DNA of 64,000 nucleotides from positions 186,001-250,000 of the forward strand of contig JAVKTQ010000001.1 of assembly GCA_031460455.1 (NCBI GenBank). Direction: 5' to 3'. This stretch comes from Sporomusaceae bacterium (GTDB lineage Bacteria > Bacillota > Negativicutes > Sporomusales > UBA7701). Below are positions 9,582-17,950 of the stretch, one piece after another. A program made the translations under genes and the position numbers. The notes below the pieces were generated by a model. The model ran no database searches, was not told where the DNA came from, and saw nothing but the letters and a program-made list of their open reading frames with translations. Each line of letters starts with the position of its first letter. The first letter of the stretch is position 1.

Positions 9582-9600
9582 TTTATATCAACATCAACAG

Positions 9601-9627
9601 GCCTCGCCGTCAGCGGCGGGGCTTTTG
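9601..9627 (+). terminator. Terminator after tRNA-Pro(GGG)
   Basis: Nine-bp stem GCCTCGCCG/CGGCGGGGC (one T-G wobble), loop TCAG, then TTTTG. Confidence 0.85.
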
Positions 9628-9843
9628 CTTTCTCGGTGAAATAAAGTAATTAAGCATATAATTACAACTAGCCAAATCCGCACATACCGGCAGGCCGCAC
9701 CCTTGCAGCGCTAATATCGACACTCTTATAGGCAGCCGATGAAAGCAGGGCAAGGCTCGGCGGGCAAAACGCCATGACTAGGCAGCCCATTGGGTGTCAA
9801 TACTATCCATGCAATCAAATATATACCAAAAAGAGGTTCTGCC
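9628..9843 (+). other. Unassigned leader region before a small membrane-protein gene
   Basis: About 215 bases without a gene. The second half (about 9690-9800) is GC-rich and contains short complementary segments, so it could be a structured 5' leader. It fits no riboswitch consensus that I can recall. Confidence 0.3.
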
Positions 9844-10008
9844 ATGAGTGAGTACATCTACATAACCGCCGCCCTCCTTGCCGCCCTCCACGCCCTCACC
9901 TACGCCCGCTGGCTTAGAATGAACGGCAATAAAACAGGCGCCTTCGGCGTCCTTGTCATAATTCTCATATCGCTTATTCTCCCTGTTTATCGGCTGCTTT
10001 TGCAGTAG
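9844..10008 (+). CDS. Small two-helix membrane protein (54 aa)
   Basis: I do not recognise the family. The protein starts MSEYIYITAALLAALHAL, has two hydrophobic segments (about residues 4-20 and 33-52) and a short polar turn (RMNGNKTG) between them, so it should be an integral membrane hairpin. ATG 9844 follows AAGAGG; an in-frame upstream start at 9790 is possible but lacks a good ribosome-binding site. It stands alone between tRNA-Pro and an aminotransferase gene. Confidence 0.55.
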   Translation: MSEYIYITAALLAALHALTYARWLRMNGNKTGAFGVLVIILISLILPVYRLLLQ

Positions 10009-10097
10009 GCGAAATTTCTTTGCCCAGACTGAGGGGAAGAAGGGTTTACCCCCCGGATTATAGAAAATAATACCAGTAAATCGAGGAGGTGTAGACG

Positions 10098-11351
10098 GTG
10101 GATAAAGAAAAAATTATCGCCGAAACCATCGAAAAATACGAACAATTCATCAACCCGGCCGTCGCGCGGCTGTTCCGCTTCATGGGGCTCGCCACCGTCG
10201 AGTGGCAGGCCGAAGGCGACATCATCCGCGACCTGGACGGCAAGGAATACATCGACTGCCTGGGCGGCTACGGCGTATTCAGCCTTGGCCACCGGCACCC
10301 CAAAGTCGTCGCCGCCGTTAAAGAACAGCTCGACATGATGCCCCTCTCCAGCAAAGTGCTGTTTGACAAGCCGCTGGCCGACCTCAGCGCCGCCCTGGCG
10401 GCGATAACCCCCGGCGACCTCACCTACAGCTTCGTAGTCAACAGCGGCGCCGAGGCCGTCGAAGGCGCCCTAAAGCTCGCCCGCATCCATACCGGCCGGC
10501 CCAAGTTCGTCGCCACCGCCGGCGCCTTCCACGGCAAAACCCTCGGCGCCCTCACCGCCACCGGCCGCGAACTCTTCCGCTCGCCGTTTCAGCCGCTTAT
10601 GAACGGCTTCAGCCACGTTCCCTTCGGCGACACCCTCGCCTTGGACGCGGCCGTCGACGACGAGACCGCCGCCGTAATCCTCGAACCCATCCAGGGCGAG
10701 GGCGGCATCATCGTACCCCCGGACGACTACCTGCCTGCCGCCAGGCGTATCTGCGACCGCCACGGCGCCCTCCTCATCTGCGACGAGGTCCAGACAGGCC
10801 TCGGCCGCACCGGCGCCATGTTCGCCGTCGACCACCACGGCGTCGTGCCCGACGTCATCACCACCGCCAAAGCCCTTGGCGGCGGCGTAATGCCCATCGG
10901 CGCCTTCACTGCCCGTCCGCACCTATGGGACAAATACATAACCGCCCCCTTTCTGCACACCACCACCTTCGGCGGCAACCCCCTGGCCTGCGCCGCCGCC
11001 CTTGCCGCCATCGCCGTCACAAAGGAAGAAGACCTGCCGGCGCGCGCCGCCGCAACCGGCGGCTACTTCCTCGCCGCCCTCCGCCGCCTGGCTGCCGCCT
11101 TTCCCGAAGTAATCCGCGAAGTCCGCGGACGCGGCCTCATGATCGGCCTCGAACTCACCAAAGAAGGCATCGGCGGCCTGCTCATGTCCGAATTGATAGG
11201 CCGCGGCATCCTCGTCGCCTACACCCTCAACAACCCCAAAGTCATCCGCATCGAGCCGCCGCTCGCCATCAGCCGACAACACGTCGACTATGTCCTGGAC
11301 TCTTTCAAACAGGCGGTCGAAGCCGCCCAGGACATGATAGAGGATCTATAA
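10098..11351 (+). CDS. Class III PLP-dependent aminotransferase (putrescine/ornithine type)
   Basis: The protein has 417 residues and the fold-type I class III pattern: the cofactor contact motif VNSGAEAVEGALKLAR, the aspartate segment LLICDEVQTGLGRTG and the Schiff-base lysine in TTAKALGGG (K258). The N-terminal extension (EKYEQFINPAVARLFRFM) resembles putrescine aminotransferases (PatA/YgjG), so an omega-amino donor such as putrescine is likely; ornithine or 4-aminobutyrate cannot be excluded. GTG 10098 is chosen because GAGGAGGTG lies just upstream. The next gene begins 13 bases after the stop and is probably co-transcribed. A polyamine gene, speH, lies 3 kb away. Confidence 0.85.
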   Translation: MDKEKIIAETIEKYEQFINPAVARLFRFMGLATVEWQAEGDIIRDLDGKEYIDCLGGYGVFSLGHRHPKVVAAVKEQLDMMPLSSKVLFDKPLADLSAALAAITPGDLTYSFVVNSGAEAVEGALKLARIHTGRPKFVATAGAFHGKTLGALTATGRELFRSPFQPLMNGFSHVPFGDTLALDAAVDDETAAVILEPIQGEGGIIVPPDDYLPAARRICDRHGALLICDEVQTGLGRTGAMFAVDHHGVVPDVITTAKALGGGVMPIGAFTARPHLWDKYITAPFLHTTTFGGNPLACAAALAAIAVTKEEDLPARAAATGGYFLAALRRLAAAFPEVIREVRGRGLMIGLELTKEGIGGLLMSELIGRGILVAYTLNNPKVIRIEPPLAISRQHVDYVLDSFKQAVEAAQDMIEDL

Positions 11352-11364
11352 AGGAGGCGCCCCC

Positions 11365-11805
11365 ATGCCGTACGTTGAAGTATCTCTGCCCGTAAACGCC
11401 AGCCGCGAAGCCATTTATCCCATCCTCAAGGAAATGGAAAAATACCCCGACTTCATGGCCGACCTCGTCAGCGTCGAAGTCATCGAACGCGCCGCCAACA
11501 CCACCGTCACCAAATGGGTCTCCAACGTCGACGGCCGCATCATCAAATGGACCGAACGCGACACCTTCGACGACGCCAACTGCCACATCGCCTACGAGCA
11601 AATCGCCGGCGACCTCAAAAAGTTCTCAGGCGAGTGGATCCTCACCCCTGTCGAGGGCGGCGCCACCGAAATAAAACTCACCGTCGACTTCGAATTCGGC
11701 ATCCCGATGATTGCGGGCCTGCTAAACCCCATCCTGAAGAAGAAAGTGAAGACCAACAGCGAAAATATGCTCAAAGCGATAAAAGACCGTTTGGAACGGC
11801 CGTAA
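11365..11805 (+). CDS. SRPBCC-superfamily protein (RatA/coenzyme-Q-binding-like)
   Basis: A START/SRPBCC-fold protein of 146 residues, with the typical pattern of an N-terminal strand (PYVEVSLPVNASREAIY), the EMEKYPDFMADLVSVEVIE segment and a long C-terminal helix. Members bind hydrophobic ligands; the closest named groups are RatA-like and polyketide-cyclase-like proteins. No ligand can be assigned. AAAGGAGG precedes the ATG; it sits in an operon with the aminotransferase. An AT-rich palindrome follows the gene. Confidence 0.75.
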   Translation: MPYVEVSLPVNASREAIYPILKEMEKYPDFMADLVSVEVIERAANTTVTKWVSNVDGRIIKWTERDTFDDANCHIAYEQIAGDLKKFSGEWILTPVEGGATEIKLTVDFEFGIPMIAGLLNPILKKKVKTNSENMLKAIKDRLERP

Positions 11806-11815
11806 TTGACTGTTG

Positions 11816-11844
11816 TTAATTATAAGCATTTTACTTATAATTAA
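11816..11844. repeat. AT-rich perfect palindrome
   Basis: Arms TTAATTATAAG (11816-11826) and CTTATAATTAA (11834-11844) around a 7-nt centre. There is no T run, so it may be a weak terminator or a protein-binding site in the short gap before htpX. Confidence 0.6.
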
Positions 11845-11951
11845 TATCAGCAAACAAATAGGAGGGATTTCCGCGGGTGGAATAAACGACAGTCACCAAG
11901 CTATATAATACTACTGACATATCGGCTCAAATAAACGGAGGTGGATTCTCC

Positions 11952-12821
11952 ATGAATTCGCTAAAAACAACCTTATTGCTGGCTGCCCTCACCGGCTTGC
12001 TGCTGGCCATAGGATACTCCTTCGGAGGCACCAGGGGCATGACCATCATGTTCGTGGTCTCCATCCTCATGAACTTCGTCAGCTTCTGGTACAGCGACAA
12101 AATCGTTCTCAACATGTACGGCGCCAGAGAAGTCAACCCCCAGCAAGCCCCTGACCTCATCCGCATGGTCTCCGGTCTGGCCCAGAAAGCCAAACTGCCC
12201 ATGCCCAAAGTCTACATCATCGACACCGACGTCCCCAACGCCTTCGCCACCGGCCGCGACCCCGAGCATGCCGCCGTCGCCGTGACCACCGGCATCATGC
12301 GGGCCCTTAACTACGAAGAACTCGAAGGCGTCGTCGCCCACGAACTCGCCCACGTCAAAAACCGCGACACCCTCATCAGCACCATCGTCGCCACCATCGC
12401 CGGCGTCATTACCATGATCGCCCAGATCGCCCAGTGGGCTGCCATCTTCGGCGGCCGCTCCGGCGACGACGAAGAAGGCGGCGGCCTCGGCGGCATACTG
12501 GAATTCGTATTCCTCGCCGTGCTCGCCCCCATCGCCGCCACCCTCATCCAGCTCGGCATCTCCCGCGTCCGCGAATTCAAAGCCGACGAAACCGGCGGCT
12601 CCGTCAGCGGCAACCCGCTGGCTCTCGCCAGCGCCCTGCAGAAAATCGAAAACTACGCCCAGCATCGCGTCATGAACGAAGCCACGCCCGCCACCTCGCA
12701 CCTGTTCATCATCAACCCCTTCTCCGGCGTCGGCGGGTGGCTCACCGGCCTCTTCAGCACCCACCCCGCCACCGCCCAGCGGGTGGCGAAATTGCAGGAA
12801 CAAGCCAAGCGCATGCGCTAA
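11952..12821 (+). CDS. htpX: Membrane zinc metalloprotease HtpX
   Basis: A protein of 289 residues in the M48B family, an inner-membrane protease that degrades damaged membrane proteins. Two N-terminal membrane segments (residues about 5-21 and 28-46) are followed by the zinc motif HELAHVKN (HExxH at 130-134), two further hydrophobic stretches and the third zinc ligand in [20 protein letters not shown] precedes the ATG. A terminator and then hairpin repeat copy 3 follow, so the gene is monocistronic. Confidence 0.96.
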   Translation: MNSLKTTLLLAALTGLLLAIGYSFGGTRGMTIMFVVSILMNFVSFWYSDKIVLNMYGAREVNPQQAPDLIRMVSGLAQKAKLPMPKVYIIDTDVPNAFATGRDPEHAAVAVTTGIMRALNYEELEGVVAHELAHVKNRDTLISTIVATIAGVITMIAQIAQWAAIFGGRSGDDEEGGGLGGILEFVFLAVLAPIAATLIQLGISRVREFKADETGGSVSGNPLALASALQKIENYAQHRVMNEATPATSHLFIINPFSGVGGWLTGLFSTHPATAQRVAKLQEQAKRMR

Positions 12822-12831
12822 ACAGCCCAAA

Positions 12832-12864
12832 GGCCCCGCGGCCAATACCGTCGCGGGGCCTTTT
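12832..12864 (+). terminator. Terminator after htpX
   Basis: Nine-bp stem GGCCCCGCG/CGCGGGGCC with an 11-nt loop, followed by TTTTCTTT. Confidence 0.88.
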
Positions 12865-12870
12865 CTTTGC

Positions 12871-13106
12871 GGCCGTTCAGAAGCCCCCATCTGCGTCGCA
12901 CCCGCAAGGGGTAGGCCGCCGTTCTAAGGCGCTGATGCGCCAAGAACGGCGCACTTGCTCCTCAAGTCGCTGGCTAGCGTACGTTCCGAGTACGCTTACG
13001 ATGCTGTTAAACGTGCCTGTGCAAACCAATCTAACAAACTTGGTCGCAGAGGAAACGGTGCCGCGCCCTTCCGGTGCGCCTAGCATCTAGGGGCTTCTGA
13101 ACGGCC
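12871..13106 (+). repeat. Dispersed hairpin repeat, copy 3 (enlarged)
   Basis: A 236-bp version of the repeat. Its outer stem is a perfect 17 bp: GGCCGTTCAGAAGCCCC (12871-12887) against GGGGCTTCTGAACGGCC (13090-13106). Relative to other copies it holds an extra left-arm segment with its own nested hairpin (GCCGTTCT...AGAACGGC) and an extra AT-richer right-arm segment of about 65 bp after the GCGTAC...GTACGC apex. It fills the gap between htpX and the FAH-family gene. Confidence 0.82.
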
Positions 13107-13190
13107 TTGGCCTTTTCTTTTTTCCCCGGCAGGAATAAACCGGTCGGCAAGGAATCAATATATATCCACATGGAACAGGGAGGTAAAAAA

Positions 13191-13949
13191 ATGAAATTCG
13201 TCAGATTTCAGCAAGGTGCGGCCATCCGTTACGGAGTGCTCGAAGGCGAAAACATCCGTATCGTCGAAGGCGACATCTTCGGCAAATGGGCCATAGGCAA
13301 CCAAATCATCAACCCCGGCACCGTCAAACTGCTGGCGCCATGCGCGCCCTCCAAGGCCGTCTGCATCGGCCTCAACTACCACGGGCACGCCAAAGAAATG
13401 AATGCCGAACTGCCCGCCCAGCCGCTCATGTTCCTGAAGCCGTCCTCCGCGCTCACCCATCCTGGCGGCGCCGTGGAATACCCGGCCATCTCCCAGAACC
13501 TCCACTTCGAAGCCGAACTGGCCGTCGTCATCGGCAAAGAAGCGCGCAAAGTTCCCGCCGCCGCCGCCCGCGAATACATCCTCGGCTACACCTGCGCCAA
13601 CGACGTCACCGCCCGTGACATCCAAAAAGGCGACGGCCAGTGGACGCGCGGCAAATCCTTCGACACGTTCCTGCCGCTCGGGCCTTGTATCGCCACCGAC
13701 ATCGACCCCGCCGCCACCGACATCAAGCTCTACCTCAACGGCGAAATCAAGCAAACATCGAACACCCGCGACCTCATCTTCAAAGTCGAGGAACTCGTCG
13801 CCTTCGCCAGCCAGGTTATGACCCTCTACCCCGGTGACGTCATCCTCACCGGCACTCCCTCCGGCGTCGGCCCCATGCAGGTCGGCGACACCGTCGTCGT
13901 CGAGCTTTCCGGCGTAGGCAGGCTCGAAAATACCATCGTCAAAGGCTGA
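13191..13949 (+). CDS. Fumarylacetoacetate hydrolase (FAH)-family protein
   Basis: It has 252 residues and the FAH fold shared by acylpyruvate hydrolases, oxaloacetate tautomerases/decarboxylases and HHDD isomerases. Characteristic segments are CIGLNYHGHAKE, the metal-binding acidic pair HFEAELAVVIG, TCANDVTARDIQ and the C-terminal GDVILTGTPSGVGP. The substrate cannot be told from sequence; oxaloacetate or acylpyruvate is most common in anaerobes. ATG 13191 follows GGGAGG with good spacing. Upstream in-frame codons exist to 13107 but have no such signal. No operon partner. Confidence 0.88.
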   Translation: MKFVRFQQGAAIRYGVLEGENIRIVEGDIFGKWAIGNQIINPGTVKLLAPCAPSKAVCIGLNYHGHAKEMNAELPAQPLMFLKPSSALTHPGGAVEYPAISQNLHFEAELAVVIGKEARKVPAAAAREYILGYTCANDVTARDIQKGDGQWTRGKSFDTFLPLGPCIATDIDPAATDIKLYLNGEIKQTSNTRDLIFKVEELVAFASQVMTLYPGDVILTGTPSGVGPMQVGDTVVVELSGVGRLENTIVKG

Positions 13950-14014
13950 AAAAGGTCGTAATCGACCGTCAACGCGCACAAACCGCCGGGAAAGCGATAT
14001 ATTATAAATATATA

Positions 14015-14042
14015 TTGACTTTCCCGGCGAATTTGCTACAAT
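14015..14042 (+). promoter_or_regulatory. Sigma-A promoter of speH
   Basis: TTGACT (14015-14020), 16-bp spacer, TACAAT (14037-14042), about 40 bp before the speH start. Confidence 0.75.
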
Positions 14043-14084
14043 TTATCTGGAAATTCGTTTAAGGTGAAGGAGGTATTGGATGAG

Positions 14085-14459
14085 TTGAACGCCTTAGGTC
14101 GGCACATCCTGGCGGAATTTTACGGCTGTGACGCCACCGCCCTCAACGACCCCGCAAAGGTGGAACGCGCCATGGTCGACGCCGCCCTCGAAGCCGGAGC
14201 AGAAGTACGCGAAGTAGCCTTTCACAAATTCAGTCCCCAAGGCGTTAGTGGAGTCGTCGTGATATCCGAATCTCATCTGGCAATCCACACCTGGCCCGAA
14301 CTCGGCTACGCCGCCGTCGACGTATTCACCTGCGGCGACAGGGTCGATCCCTGGGAAGCCTGCCGCTACCTCGTCGATAGCCTCAAAGCGGCCGAAGTGG
14401 ACGCCACAGAAGTCAAACGCGGCAAATTGACCGGACAGTTGGCGCAAAAAGTATCTTGA
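14085..14459 (+). CDS. speH: S-adenosylmethionine decarboxylase proenzyme (SpeH)
   Basis: Makes decarboxylated SAM, the aminopropyl donor for spermidine. It is a pyruvoyl enzyme that cleaves itself between Glu and Ser. With the TTG start at 14085 the protein is 124 residues and the cleavage pair falls at E62-S63 within [13 protein letters not shown], exactly the position known from short Firmicute/Thermotoga SpeH proteins; this decides the start over the in-frame GTG at 14064, which overlaps the AAGGAGG (14067-14073). H64 and C79-region DVFTCG residues complete the site. No speE is adjacent. Confidence 0.93.
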   Translation: MNALGRHILAEFYGCDATALNDPAKVERAMVDAALEAGAEVREVAFHKFSPQGVSGVVVISESHLAIHTWPELGYAAVDVFTCGDRVDPWEACRYLVDSLKAAEVDATEVKRGKLTGQLAQKVS

Positions 14460-14578
14460 GGAGGGATTTTTATTTTACTCCTGGCAAGTAGTAGGAGATT
14501 GGCGGAAGACTGACATTCCTGTTGTACGAAGTGTACAGCAGGATATTTTTTTGTTGGGCTCAATTGAAAACTGTAAGA

Positions 14579-14699
14579 GTCGTTTCAAAAGCTCCAGATG
14601 CAAGGCGCACCGGAAGAGCGCGCCGCGACGCGTACTTGAGGCGTACGCTAGCAAGCGCTCTGAGGAGCAACGCAGCAGATGGATTTTTGAAATGGCGAC
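14579..14699 (-). repeat. Dispersed hairpin repeat, copy 4 (inverted orientation)
   Basis: The only full copy in reverse orientation. Read on the minus strand it has outer arms GTCG...TTTCAAAA and TTTTGAAACGAC, the CCATCTGCTGCGTTG mark, the apex GCGTAC-GCCTCAA-GTACGC and TTGCATCTGG. The arms differ from all other copies yet still pair. Confidence 0.82.
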
Positions 14700-14705
14700 A
14701 CCGTT

Positions 14706-14734
14706 TTGACAAGAGTATATCCTCTCCATATAAT
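14706..14734 (+). promoter_or_regulatory. Consensus sigma-A promoter of the M42 peptidase operon
   Basis: TTGACA (14706-14711), 17-bp spacer, TATAAT (14729-14734): a perfect match to the housekeeping consensus, 70 bp upstream of the start codon. Confidence 0.85.
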
Positions 14735-14803
14735 GGTAGTGTGGGAATAGCACCCCCCACTTCGCAGCACACTACGCATAAAGATAGGAGGGGACATACA
14801 TAC

Positions 14804-15877
14804 ATGGACAAAACACTCTCATGGCTCCAAGAAATCAGTGAAGTCGCCGGCCCGTCCGGCTACGAACAACGGGTCAAAGCCCTGTTGGCCGCGCGCCTCG
14901 CGGGAAAAGCCGAAGTATCCTACGACCGCATCGGCAGCATCATCTTCAAAAAACAAGGCACAGCCGAAGCGCCCCGCATCATGCTCGCCAGCCACATGGA
15001 CGAAATCGGCTTCATGGTCAAACACATCACCAAAGACGGCTACCTCAAATTCACCACCCTCGGTGGCTGGTGGGAACAGGTCATGCTCGGCCAGCGGGTA
15101 ACCGTCATGACCGCCAAAGGCGACCTCCACGGCGTCATCGGCAGCAAGCCGCCCCACATCCTCACCCCCGACGAGCGGAAAAAAGTCGTCCAGAAAAAAG
15201 AAATGTACATCGACATCGGCGCCGCCGACGAAAAAGACGCCAAAGAACGGTTCGGCGTCCGCCCCGGCGACGCTGTCGCCCCCTACAGCACCTTCACCCC
15301 CCTCGCCGACGAAAAATACCTCATGGCCAAAGCCTGGGACAACCGGATCGGCTGCGCCGTCATGACCGACGTCATCGAAGCCCTCCACAACGAAATCCAC
15401 CCCAACACCGTCTACGGCGTCGGCACAGTCCAGGAAGAAGTCGGCCTGCGCGGCGCCAAAACAAGCGCCAGCGTCATCGACCCCCACTTCGCCTTCGCCG
15501 TCGACACCTGCGTAGCCGGCGACACCCCCGGCGTCAGCGACGACCAGGCCTCCAGCCGCCTCGGCAAAGGCGTCGCCATCTCCATCTACGACGCCAGCCT
15601 CATCCCGCTGCCCAAGCTTCGGGACTTCGCCGTCGCCATAGCCGAAGAAAACAACATCCCCTACCAGCTCGAATTCACCGAAGGCGGCGGCACCGACGCA
15701 GGGCGCATCCACATCCACGGCCAGGGCGTCCCCAGCCTCGTCCTCAGCCTGCCCACCCGCTACATCCACAGCCACAACAGCGTCATCCACCGCGACGACT
15801 ACGACGCCGCCGTCCGGCTCGTCGTCGCCATCCTCAAAAAACTCGACATCGCCAAATACGAGGAACTGATAAAATGA
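14804..15877 (+). CDS. M42-family metallopeptidase (glutamyl aminopeptidase/endoglucanase-like)
   Basis: A cytoplasmic aminopeptidase of 357 residues in the M42 family, which forms tetrahedral dodecamers using two metal ions. Metal-binding and catalytic motifs are visible: ASHMDEIGFMV, AWDNRIGC, GVGTVQEEVGLRGA (Glu-Glu base), AVDTCVAGDTPG and the C-terminal IHSHNSVIHRDD. ATG 14804 follows ATAGGAGGGG. It overlaps the next gene by four bases (ATGA) and heads a five-gene run. Confidence 0.92.
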   Translation: MDKTLSWLQEISEVAGPSGYEQRVKALLAARLAGKAEVSYDRIGSIIFKKQGTAEAPRIMLASHMDEIGFMVKHITKDGYLKFTTLGGWWEQVMLGQRVTVMTAKGDLHGVIGSKPPHILTPDERKKVVQKKEMYIDIGAADEKDAKERFGVRPGDAVAPYSTFTPLADEKYLMAKAWDNRIGCAVMTDVIEALHNEIHPNTVYGVGTVQEEVGLRGAKTSASVIDPHFAFAVDTCVAGDTPGVSDDQASSRLGKGVAISIYDASLIPLPKLRDFAVAIAEENNIPYQLEFTEGGGTDAGRIHIHGQGVPSLVLSLPTRYIHSHNSVIHRDDYDAAVRLVVAILKKLDIAKYEELIK

Positions 15878-16398
15878 GCGGCCTGCTGCCCTACAAAGGC
15901 GTCTGGCCGAAGCTTGACGGCGAAGTATTCGTCGCTCCCGGCGCTCAGGTCATCGGCAACGTCGCCATCGGCCAGGGCAGCGGCATCTGGTTCAACAGCG
16001 TCGTCCGCGGCGACGACGCCCCCATCGCCATCGGCCGCTACACCAACATCCAGGACGGCTCCGTCGTCCACGTCCAGGACGCCGCCCGCCCCACGCGCAT
16101 CGGCGACTACGTCACCGTAGGCCACAACGTCATCCTCCACGGCTGCACCGTCGGCGACAACTGCCTCATCGGCATGGGCGCCATCATCCTCACCGGCGCC
16201 GTCATCGGCGACAACTGCATCATCGGCGCCGGCTCGCTCGTCACCGAAGGCAAAACAATCCCCGCCGGCTCGCTCGCCGTCGGCTCGCCCGCCCGCGTCA
16301 TCCGCGCCGTCAGTGACCAGGACATCGCCACGATCCGCGAGTCCGCCCGCCACTACTGCGAAAAAGCAAAAGACTATACCACAATCAATACTAGATAA
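15874..16398 (+). CDS. Gamma carbonic anhydrase-family protein
   Basis: A left-handed beta-helix protein of 174 residues made of hexapeptide repeats, homologous to YrdA and gamma-class carbonic anhydrases. The zinc-ligand histidines are in VVHVQD, GHNVILHGC and its surroundings, and the first repeat carries the RGDDAPIAIG signature. Activity in bacterial relatives is often unproven, so CO2 hydration is a family-based guess. Start overlaps the stop of the M42 gene. Confidence 0.9.
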   Translation: MSGLLPYKGVWPKLDGEVFVAPGAQVIGNVAIGQGSGIWFNSVVRGDDAPIAIGRYTNIQDGSVVHVQDAARPTRIGDYVTVGHNVILHGCTVGDNCLIGMGAIILTGAVIGDNCIIGAGSLVTEGKTIPAGSLAVGSPARVIRAVSDQDIATIRESARHYCEKAKDYTTINTR

Positions 16399-16415
16399 AA
16401 AGGGGAGAGGACCAA

Positions 16416-16832
16416 ATGGAAAAAACACTCGTACTCGTCAAACCCGACGGCGTCGCCAAAGGCCTGACCGGCGAAATCATCGCCCGCTTCGAGCGGCGCG
16501 GCCTCACCGTAGCCGCCCTCAAAATGCTCAAACTCTCCAAAACCAAAGCCGAAATCCACTACGCCGAACACAAAGAACGCCCCTTCTTCGGCGAACTTGT
16601 CGCCTTCATCACCTCCGCGCCCATCGTCGCCATGGTCATCAGCGGCGAAAACGCCGTCAAAGTCGTCCGTACCATGATGGGGCCCACCAACCCCGTCGAC
16701 GCCGCTCCCGGCACCGTCCGCGGCGACTTCGCCCTCAGCATCGGCCAAAACATCATCCACGGCTCCGACAGCCCGGCCAGCGCCGCGCGCGAAATCGAAA
16801 TCTACTTCACCCCCGACGAAATCGTCCAGTAA
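16416..16832 (+). CDS. ndk: Nucleoside diphosphate kinase
   Basis: Balances nucleoside triphosphate pools through a phosphohistidine. The protein has 138 residues, starting METLVLVKPDG-like (MEKTLVLVKPDGVAKG), and has the active-site histidine in NIIHGSDSP followed by the EIEIYFTPDEI tail. GGGGAGAGG precedes the ATG. Third gene of the M42-led run; 13 bp from the next gene. Confidence 0.97.
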   Translation: MEKTLVLVKPDGVAKGLTGEIIARFERRGLTVAALKMLKLSKTKAEIHYAEHKERPFFGELVAFITSAPIVAMVISGENAVKVVRTMMGPTNPVDAAPGTVRGDFALSIGQNIIHGSDSPASAAREIEIYFTPDEIVQ

Positions 16833-16845
16833 CAGGGGGCACGAA

Positions 16846-17349
16846 ATGAAAATTTACACCAAAACCGGCGACAAAGGCGAAACCTCGCTCTACAGCGGCG
16901 AACGCGTACCCAAAGACAGCCCGCGGGTCGAAGCCTACGGCACCATCGACGAACTCGACTCCGCCCTCGGCCTCGCCCGCGCCCTGTGCGCCAAAGAAGA
17001 AGTCCGCGCCGCCGTCTACGACCTCCAGAAACTCCTCTGGGCCGTCATGGCCGAAGTCGCCACAACAGGCGACCAGCCGCGCGTCACCGCCGCCGAAATA
17101 GCCGCCTTAGAGGCAACCATCGACAAATTCGACGCCGCCCTGCCGCCCCTCACCGCCTTCATCATCCCCGGCGACACCCCCGGCGGCGCGGCCCTCGACC
17201 TCGCCCGCACCGTTGCCCGGCGGGCCGAACGCCAGCTATGGCGGGTAGCCCGCGAGGAACCAGTCGGCGAACATATCCTTATCCTCGTAAACCGCCTGTC
17301 AGACCTGTGCTTTACCCTCGCCCGGGCGGAAATGGCCGGCAAACGGTGA
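16846..17349 (+). CDS. Cob(I)alamin adenosyltransferase, PduO family
   Basis: ATP:corrinoid adenosyltransferase of the PduO/MMAB type, 167 residues, unrelated in fold to the CobO enzyme encoded at 1 kb. The N-terminal ATP-binding motif YTKTGDKGETSL and the GTIDELDSALG helix are diagnostic, as is the C-terminal RRAERQ and NRLSDLCFTLAR. These enzymes form trimers with active sites between subunits. GGGGCACGAA precedes the ATG. Two adenosyltransferase families in one window suggest heavy use of B12 enzymes, which is usual for acetogenic or propionogenic Negativicutes. Confidence 0.93.
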   Translation: MKIYTKTGDKGETSLYSGERVPKDSPRVEAYGTIDELDSALGLARALCAKEEVRAAVYDLQKLLWAVMAEVATTGDQPRVTAAEIAALEATIDKFDAALPPLTAFIIPGDTPGGAALDLARTVARRAERQLWRVAREEPVGEHILILVNRLSDLCFTLARAEMAGKR

Positions 17350-17355
17350 CCTAAA

Positions 17356-17559
17356 ATGCCCATCTACGAATTCAAGTGCAATCAATGCAAAGCCAAATTC
17401 GAACAGCTCTGCCGCCACGACTGGCAGGGCGCCGTCTCCTGCCCGGCCTGCGGCGGCACAAACCTCGCCAAAGCCCTGTCCGCCTTCAGCTCGCCAGGCA
17501 GCGGCGGCGGCAAAAGCTGCGGCGGTTGCGCCGGCGGCAACTGCGCCACCTGCAAGTAG
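17356..17559 (+). CDS. FmdB-type zinc-ribbon protein
   Basis: A protein of 67 residues with the FmdB/CxxC_CxxC regulatory-protein zinc ribbon: MPIYEFKCNQC near the start and SCPACGG about 20 residues later, four cysteines for one zinc. A second Gly/Cys-rich tail (SCGGCAGGNCATC) follows the ribbon. The function of the family is not known beyond a proposed regulatory role in formamidase clusters. Last gene of the M42-led run, seven bases after the PduO gene. Confidence 0.8.
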   Translation: MPIYEFKCNQCKAKFEQLCRHDWQGAVSCPACGGTNLAKALSAFSSPGSGGGKSCGGCAGGNCATCK

Positions 17560-17950
17560 CGCCCGCAGGGCAGACAACGCGGTTGGAGCCTTATCGACAG
17601 CCGCGGCAAATAGTTGTCACAGGAACGCCCCCTACGTCATAAACTTATAGCGAGTATGTTGGGGAAGGGGCGAGGAGCAGTGAAGCTGAAAGTCTACTCA
17701 ATGTCCGTGCCGCGGCCACTGCGGAGATTTTTGCGGATTTTTTGTAAAAATGGCTAAATACGGCAATACTAATAACCGCCTAAAGCAGGCGGTTATTCAT
17801 TTCCTGCCTGCCTGCGACCGTCACCCGGCCATATTCTTTCCCAATCCAAAAGCAGGAATATTTGCATTTGACAGAGAATTAAGAGTACCGCATTTACTCG
17901 CGCCGCACTACCGTGTGGGACAGGAACTATACCAGCAGGGGGGACTTGAT
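17560..17950 (+). other. Long leader upstream of the EF-G-like gene
   Basis: 391 bases with no gene. It contains GCAGTG...CACTGC arms near 17675-17720 and a perfect 11-bp inverted repeat AATAACCGCCT/AGGCGGTTATT (17771-17781, 17787-17797) with a 5-nt loop, not followed by a T run. A TTGACA lies near 17870 without a convincing -10. It may be a structured leader or attenuator, but it matches no known riboswitch I can name. Confidence 0.4.

Noticed and set aside
9690-9800. c-di-GMP or cobalamin riboswitch before the small membrane protein
   Set aside because: The conserved core sequences of those classes are not present in the right order.
14064-14084. GTG start for speH
   Set aside because: It overlaps the AAGGAGG site; TTG 14085 places the cleavage serine at position 63 as in characterised SpeH proteins.
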